Source: an uncultured Bacteroides sp.
GTDB taxonomy: Bacteria; Bacteroidota; Bacteroidia; Bacteroidales; Bacteroidaceae
Direction of reading: 5' to 3'
DNA: 18,904 nt
Assembly: GCA_902388495.1 (NCBI GenBank)
Contig: CABMPP010000047.1
Span: 1 to 18,904, forward strand
Numbering within the stretch: the first letter of the stretch is position 1; each line of letters opens with the position of its first letter. Shown here in pieces: positions 16,493-18,904 of this stretch. Both the position numbers and the translations under genes were made by a program. The notes under the pieces are model-generated. The model did no database searches. It saw only the letters and a list, made by a program, of their open reading frames with translations, and had not been told where the DNA came from.

Positions 16493-17797
16493 ATGAGTCA
16501 GAAGAAACATAACCCCATATCCTGGGTTCCCACCGTATACTTCGCCATGGGACTGCCGTTCGTGGTGCTGAACATGGTATCTGTGCTGATGTTCAAGGGG
16601 CTGGGTATTGGTGATGCACAGATAGCTTTGTGGACATCGTTAATAATGTTGCCCTGGACGCTGAAGTTTCTTTGGAGTCCGTTCCTTGAAATGTTCAAGA
16701 CCAAGAAGTTTTTCGTGGTACTAACGCAGATGGTTACCGGAGCAGGCTTTGCTCTGGTGGCCCTGGCGTTGCACTTGCCGCAGTTCTTTGCGGTGTGCAT
16801 CGGGCTGCTGGCGGTGATTGCCTTTAGCGGGGCGACGCACGATGTGGCTACCGACGGCGTGTATATGTCGGAACTGAACAAGCAGGACCAGGCCAAGTAC
16901 ATCGGTTGGCAGGGAGCCTTCTACAACATTGCCAAGATTGTGGCATCCGGCGGGCTGGTATGGCTGGCGGGAGCTCTGCTGATGGGCTTTGGTGGAGTGG
17001 AGGGCGCTTCGGAAGCCGTGCGCCATGAGGCTACGGTGAATGCCTGGATGACGGTGATGCTGATTATGGCAGGGGTGATGGTGTCGCTCGGTTTGTATCA
17101 TATCCGCATGCTGCCTTCGGGCGGTGCGGCGGCATCCGGTGCAGCCACGGCGCGTGAGACGCTGGACAAGCTGATAGGGGTGATCCGCGATTTCTTCCAG
17201 AAGAAGCACATTGGTTATTATATCGCTTTCATCATCCTCTACCGCCTTGCCGAGGGTTTTGTCATGAAGATTGTTCCCCTCTTTTTGAAGGCAGAACGTT
17301 CGGCGGGCGGTTTGGGGTTGAATGAACAGCAAATCGGTTTGTATTACGGTACTTACGGGGCTGCGGCTTTTGTGTTGGGCTCGCTGCTGGCAGGTTATTA
17401 CATTTCGCATCGCGGACTGCGGCGGACGTTGTTCTCGCTGTGTTGCATTTTCAATCTGCCGTTCGTGGCCTATACGCTGCTTGCCATTTATCAGCCGGAG
17501 AGCGGGATGCTGATTGGCAGTGCCATTGTGTTGGAGTACTTCGGCTATGGTTTCGGTTTCGTCGGGCTCAGCCTCTTCATGATGCAGCAGGTGGCGCCGG
17601 GAAAACACCAGATGGCGCATTACGCATTTGCCTCGGGCATTATGAATCTGGGAGTGATGCTGCCGGGAACGATCAGCGGCTTCGTCAGCGATGCGCTGGG
17701 GTATGAGACGTTCTTTGTCTTCACGCTCTTCGCCACCATACCGGCATTCCTCATCACGTACTTTGTACCGTTCACGTATGCGGACGAGAAGAAATGA
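16493..17797 (+). CDS. MFS permease, AmpG-like (inner-membrane disaccharide uptake)
   Basis: A 434-residue, very hydrophobic protein with the layout of a 12-helix major facilitator. The central hydrophilic loop is around residues 205-235 (ARETLDKLIGVIRDFFQKKH). The first half holds WTSLIMLPWTLKFLWSPFLE and GATHDVATDGVYMSEL. These resemble AmpG/SLC33-type permeases, in which a D-x-Y/V-x-x-EL segment is conserved. AmpG itself imports a GlcNAc-containing disaccharide. With a GH130 mannosyl-GlcNAc phosphorylase 60 nt downstream, the natural cargo is Man-beta-1,4-GlcNAc delivered from the periplasm. It is separated from the second GH92 by 144 nt that include a 24-bp inverted repeat, so it may have its own transcript control. 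Transporter class is sure; cargo is inferred from context. Confidence 0.9.
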   Translation: MSQKKHNPISWVPTVYFAMGLPFVVLNMVSVLMFKGLGIGDAQIALWTSLIMLPWTLKFLWSPFLEMFKTKKFFVVLTQMVTGAGFALVALALHLPQFFAVCIGLLAVIAFSGATHDVATDGVYMSELNKQDQAKYIGWQGAFYNIAKIVASGGLVWLAGALLMGFGGVEGASEAVRHEATVNAWMTVMLIMAGVMVSLGLYHIRMLPSGGAAASGAATARETLDKLIGVIRDFFQKKHIGYYIAFIILYRLAEGFVMKIVPLFLKAERSAGGLGLNEQQIGLYYGTYGAAAFVLGSLLAGYYISHRGLRRTLFSLCCIFNLPFVAYTLLAIYQPESGMLIGSAIVLEYFGYGFGFVGLSLFMMQQVAPGKHQMAHYAFASGIMNLGVMLPGTISGFVSDALGYETFFVFTLFATIPAFLITYFVPFTYADEKK

Positions 17798-17857
17798 TAA
17801 TCTTCTGTCAACTGATAAAATACCTATTAATAAACATCTAATAATAAATATGTCTAT

Positions 17858-18829
17858 ATGAGCAACAACATCATTATCCCTTGGGAAGAACGCCCTGCAG
17901 GTTGCACGGACGTCCTATGGCGCTACTCGGCGAACCCTGTCATCGGCCGCTATCATATTCCCTCTTCAAACAGTATCTTCAACAGTGCCGTCGTTCCCTT
18001 TGGCGAAGGCTTTGCCGGTGTCTTCCGTTGCGACAACCGTGCGGTACAGATGAATATTTTTGCCGGCTTCAGCCAAGACGGTATCAACTGGGAAATCTCT
18101 CACGAGCCTATCCGTTTTCAAGCCGGAAACACGGAGATGATAGAGTCGGAGTACAAATACGACCCGCGCGTCACCTGGATTGAAGACCGCTACTGGATTA
18201 CCTGGTGCAATGGCTACAACGGTCCTACCATCGGCATCGGCTATACGTTCGACTTCCGCGAATTCTTCCAATGCGAGAACGCCTTCCTGCCCTTCAACCG
18301 CAACGGCGTCCTCTTCCCGCAGAAGATAGGCGGACGATATGCCATGCTGAGCCGCCCGAGCGACAACGGGCATACTCCCTTTGGCGACATTTACATTAGC
18401 TACAGCCCCGATATGAAGTACTGGGGCGAGCATCGCTGCGTGATGAAAGTCACCCCTTTCCCTGAAAGTGCCTGGCAGTGCACCAAAATAGGAGCAGGCT
18501 CGGTGCCCTTCCTGACGGACGAAGGCTGGCTGATATTCTATCACGGCGTTATCACTACTTGCAACGGTTTCCGCTACTCGATGGGGGCGGCGATACTCGA
18601 TAAGGAAAATCCGGAACGGGTGCTTTACCGCACGCGTGAATACCTGCTGGCACCCGCCGCACCCTACGAGCTGCAGGGCGATGTGCCCAATGTGGTGTTT
18701 CCTTGCGCCGCGTTGCAGGACGGGGACCGGGTAGCTGTATATTATGGCGCTGCCGATACCGTGGTCGGAATGGCGTTCGGCTATATCTCCGAAATCATAG
18801 AGTTTACGAAGCGTACAAGCATTGTTTAA
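17858..18829 (+). CDS. GH130 4-O-beta-D-mannosyl-N-acetylglucosamine phosphorylase (GH130_2-like)
   Basis: A 323-residue five-bladed beta-propeller enzyme without a signal peptide, so cytoplasmic. It is predicted to split Man-beta-1,4-GlcNAc with phosphate into alpha-mannose-1-phosphate and GlcNAc (EC 2.4.1.320). The motif [18 protein letters not shown] holds D102, matching the proton-donor aspartate (D104) of UhgbMP, and [21 protein letters not shown] is typical of the family. FYHGV and VYYGAAD are late blade motifs. Length agrees with characterised GH130_2 members such as BT1033. An upstream ATG at 17850 reads into a stop after three codons, so ATG 17858 is used. It is the last gene, 60 nt after the permease, and completes the pathway. 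Confidence 0.93.
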   Translation: MSNNIIIPWEERPAGCTDVLWRYSANPVIGRYHIPSSNSIFNSAVVPFGEGFAGVFRCDNRAVQMNIFAGFSQDGINWEISHEPIRFQAGNTEMIESEYKYDPRVTWIEDRYWITWCNGYNGPTIGIGYTFDFREFFQCENAFLPFNRNGVLFPQKIGGRYAMLSRPSDNGHTPFGDIYISYSPDMKYWGEHRCVMKVTPFPESAWQCTKIGAGSVPFLTDEGWLIFYHGVITTCNGFRYSMGAAILDKENPERVLYRTREYLLAPAAPYELQGDVPNVVFPCAALQDGDRVAVYYGAADTVVGMAFGYISEIIEFTKRTSIV

Positions 18830-18859
18830 ATGATGATTTAGGGGCGTGTGATAACAAGT

Positions 18860-18904
18860 GTATCTCAAACTCCTCCGCCTGAAAGGGGAGGTGCCCGCTT
18901 GCGG
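18860..18904. repeat. REP-like palindromic repeat, right copy (cut by window end)
   Basis: Positions 18860-18897 are the exact reverse complement of 39-76, 38 bases with no mismatch. The stem arm CCTCCGCC at 18872-18879 would pair with a GCGG-starting arm that the window end truncates at 18901-18904. Beyond the shared 38 bases the two copies diverge (loop CGCTTGCGG here against the CGTAGGGCGG reverse complement on the left). It lies 30 nt after the GH130 stop and could help end transcription. Confidence 0.7.

Noticed and set aside
17850..17861. Upstream ATG for GH130
   Set aside because: It reads into a TGA after three codons; ATG 17858 opens the full enzyme.

Overview
The window looks like an 18.9-kb stretch of a Bacteroides (gut Bacteroidota) chromosome. 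It carries one polysaccharide utilisation locus (PUL), with every gene on the + strand. The support is a SusC/SusD pair, several lipoproteins with acidic residues just after the lipid cysteine, families GH92, GH18, GH97 and GH130, and no Shine-Dalgarno-like spacing. The species cannot be fixed from sequence alone.

Layout. (1) 1-133: a REP-like palindromic repeat, then the leader of the first gene. (2) 134-2410: GH92 alpha-mannosidase with an alpha-1,2-type active site. (3) 2411-2717: a 150-bp palindromic MITE-like element and the leader of the susC gene. (4) 2718-11853: a tight operon of SusC with an STN signalling domain, SusD, a catalytically dead GH18-like lipoprotein, a DUF1735+LamG lipoprotein, and an Endo H/F1-type GH18 lipoprotein. 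(5) 11854-12030: a 24-bp tandem repeat array with internal dyads. (6) 12031-16348: GH97 and a second GH92 whose +1 subsite differs from the first. (7) 16349-16492: a spacer with a perfect 24-bp inverted repeat. (8) 16493-18829: an AmpG-like MFS permease and a cytoplasmic GH130 phosphorylase. (9) 18830-18904: a second copy of the terminal repeat, inverted relative to the first.

How the genes fit together (inference from families and order). The system fits high-mannose N-glycan harvesting, as in the B. thetaiotaomicron BT3983-BT3994 locus. The surface GH18 cuts the GlcNAc-GlcNAc core of a glycoprotein glycan. The two surface lipoproteins and SusD hold the glycan and SusC imports it. GH97 and two GH92 enzymes with different linkage preferences trim it in the periplasm to Man-beta-1,4-GlcNAc. 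The MFS permease takes this disaccharide across the inner membrane, and GH130 splits it with phosphate into mannose-1-phosphate and GlcNAc. The GH97, and the joining of an Endo H system to an MFS-GH130 module, differ from the locus as I remember it. No regulator is present. The STN domain implies control by an ECF sigma / anti-sigma pair encoded elsewhere.

Base composition seems to rise after the tandem repeat, so the locus may be a mosaic of two modules joined near 11.9-12.0 kb.
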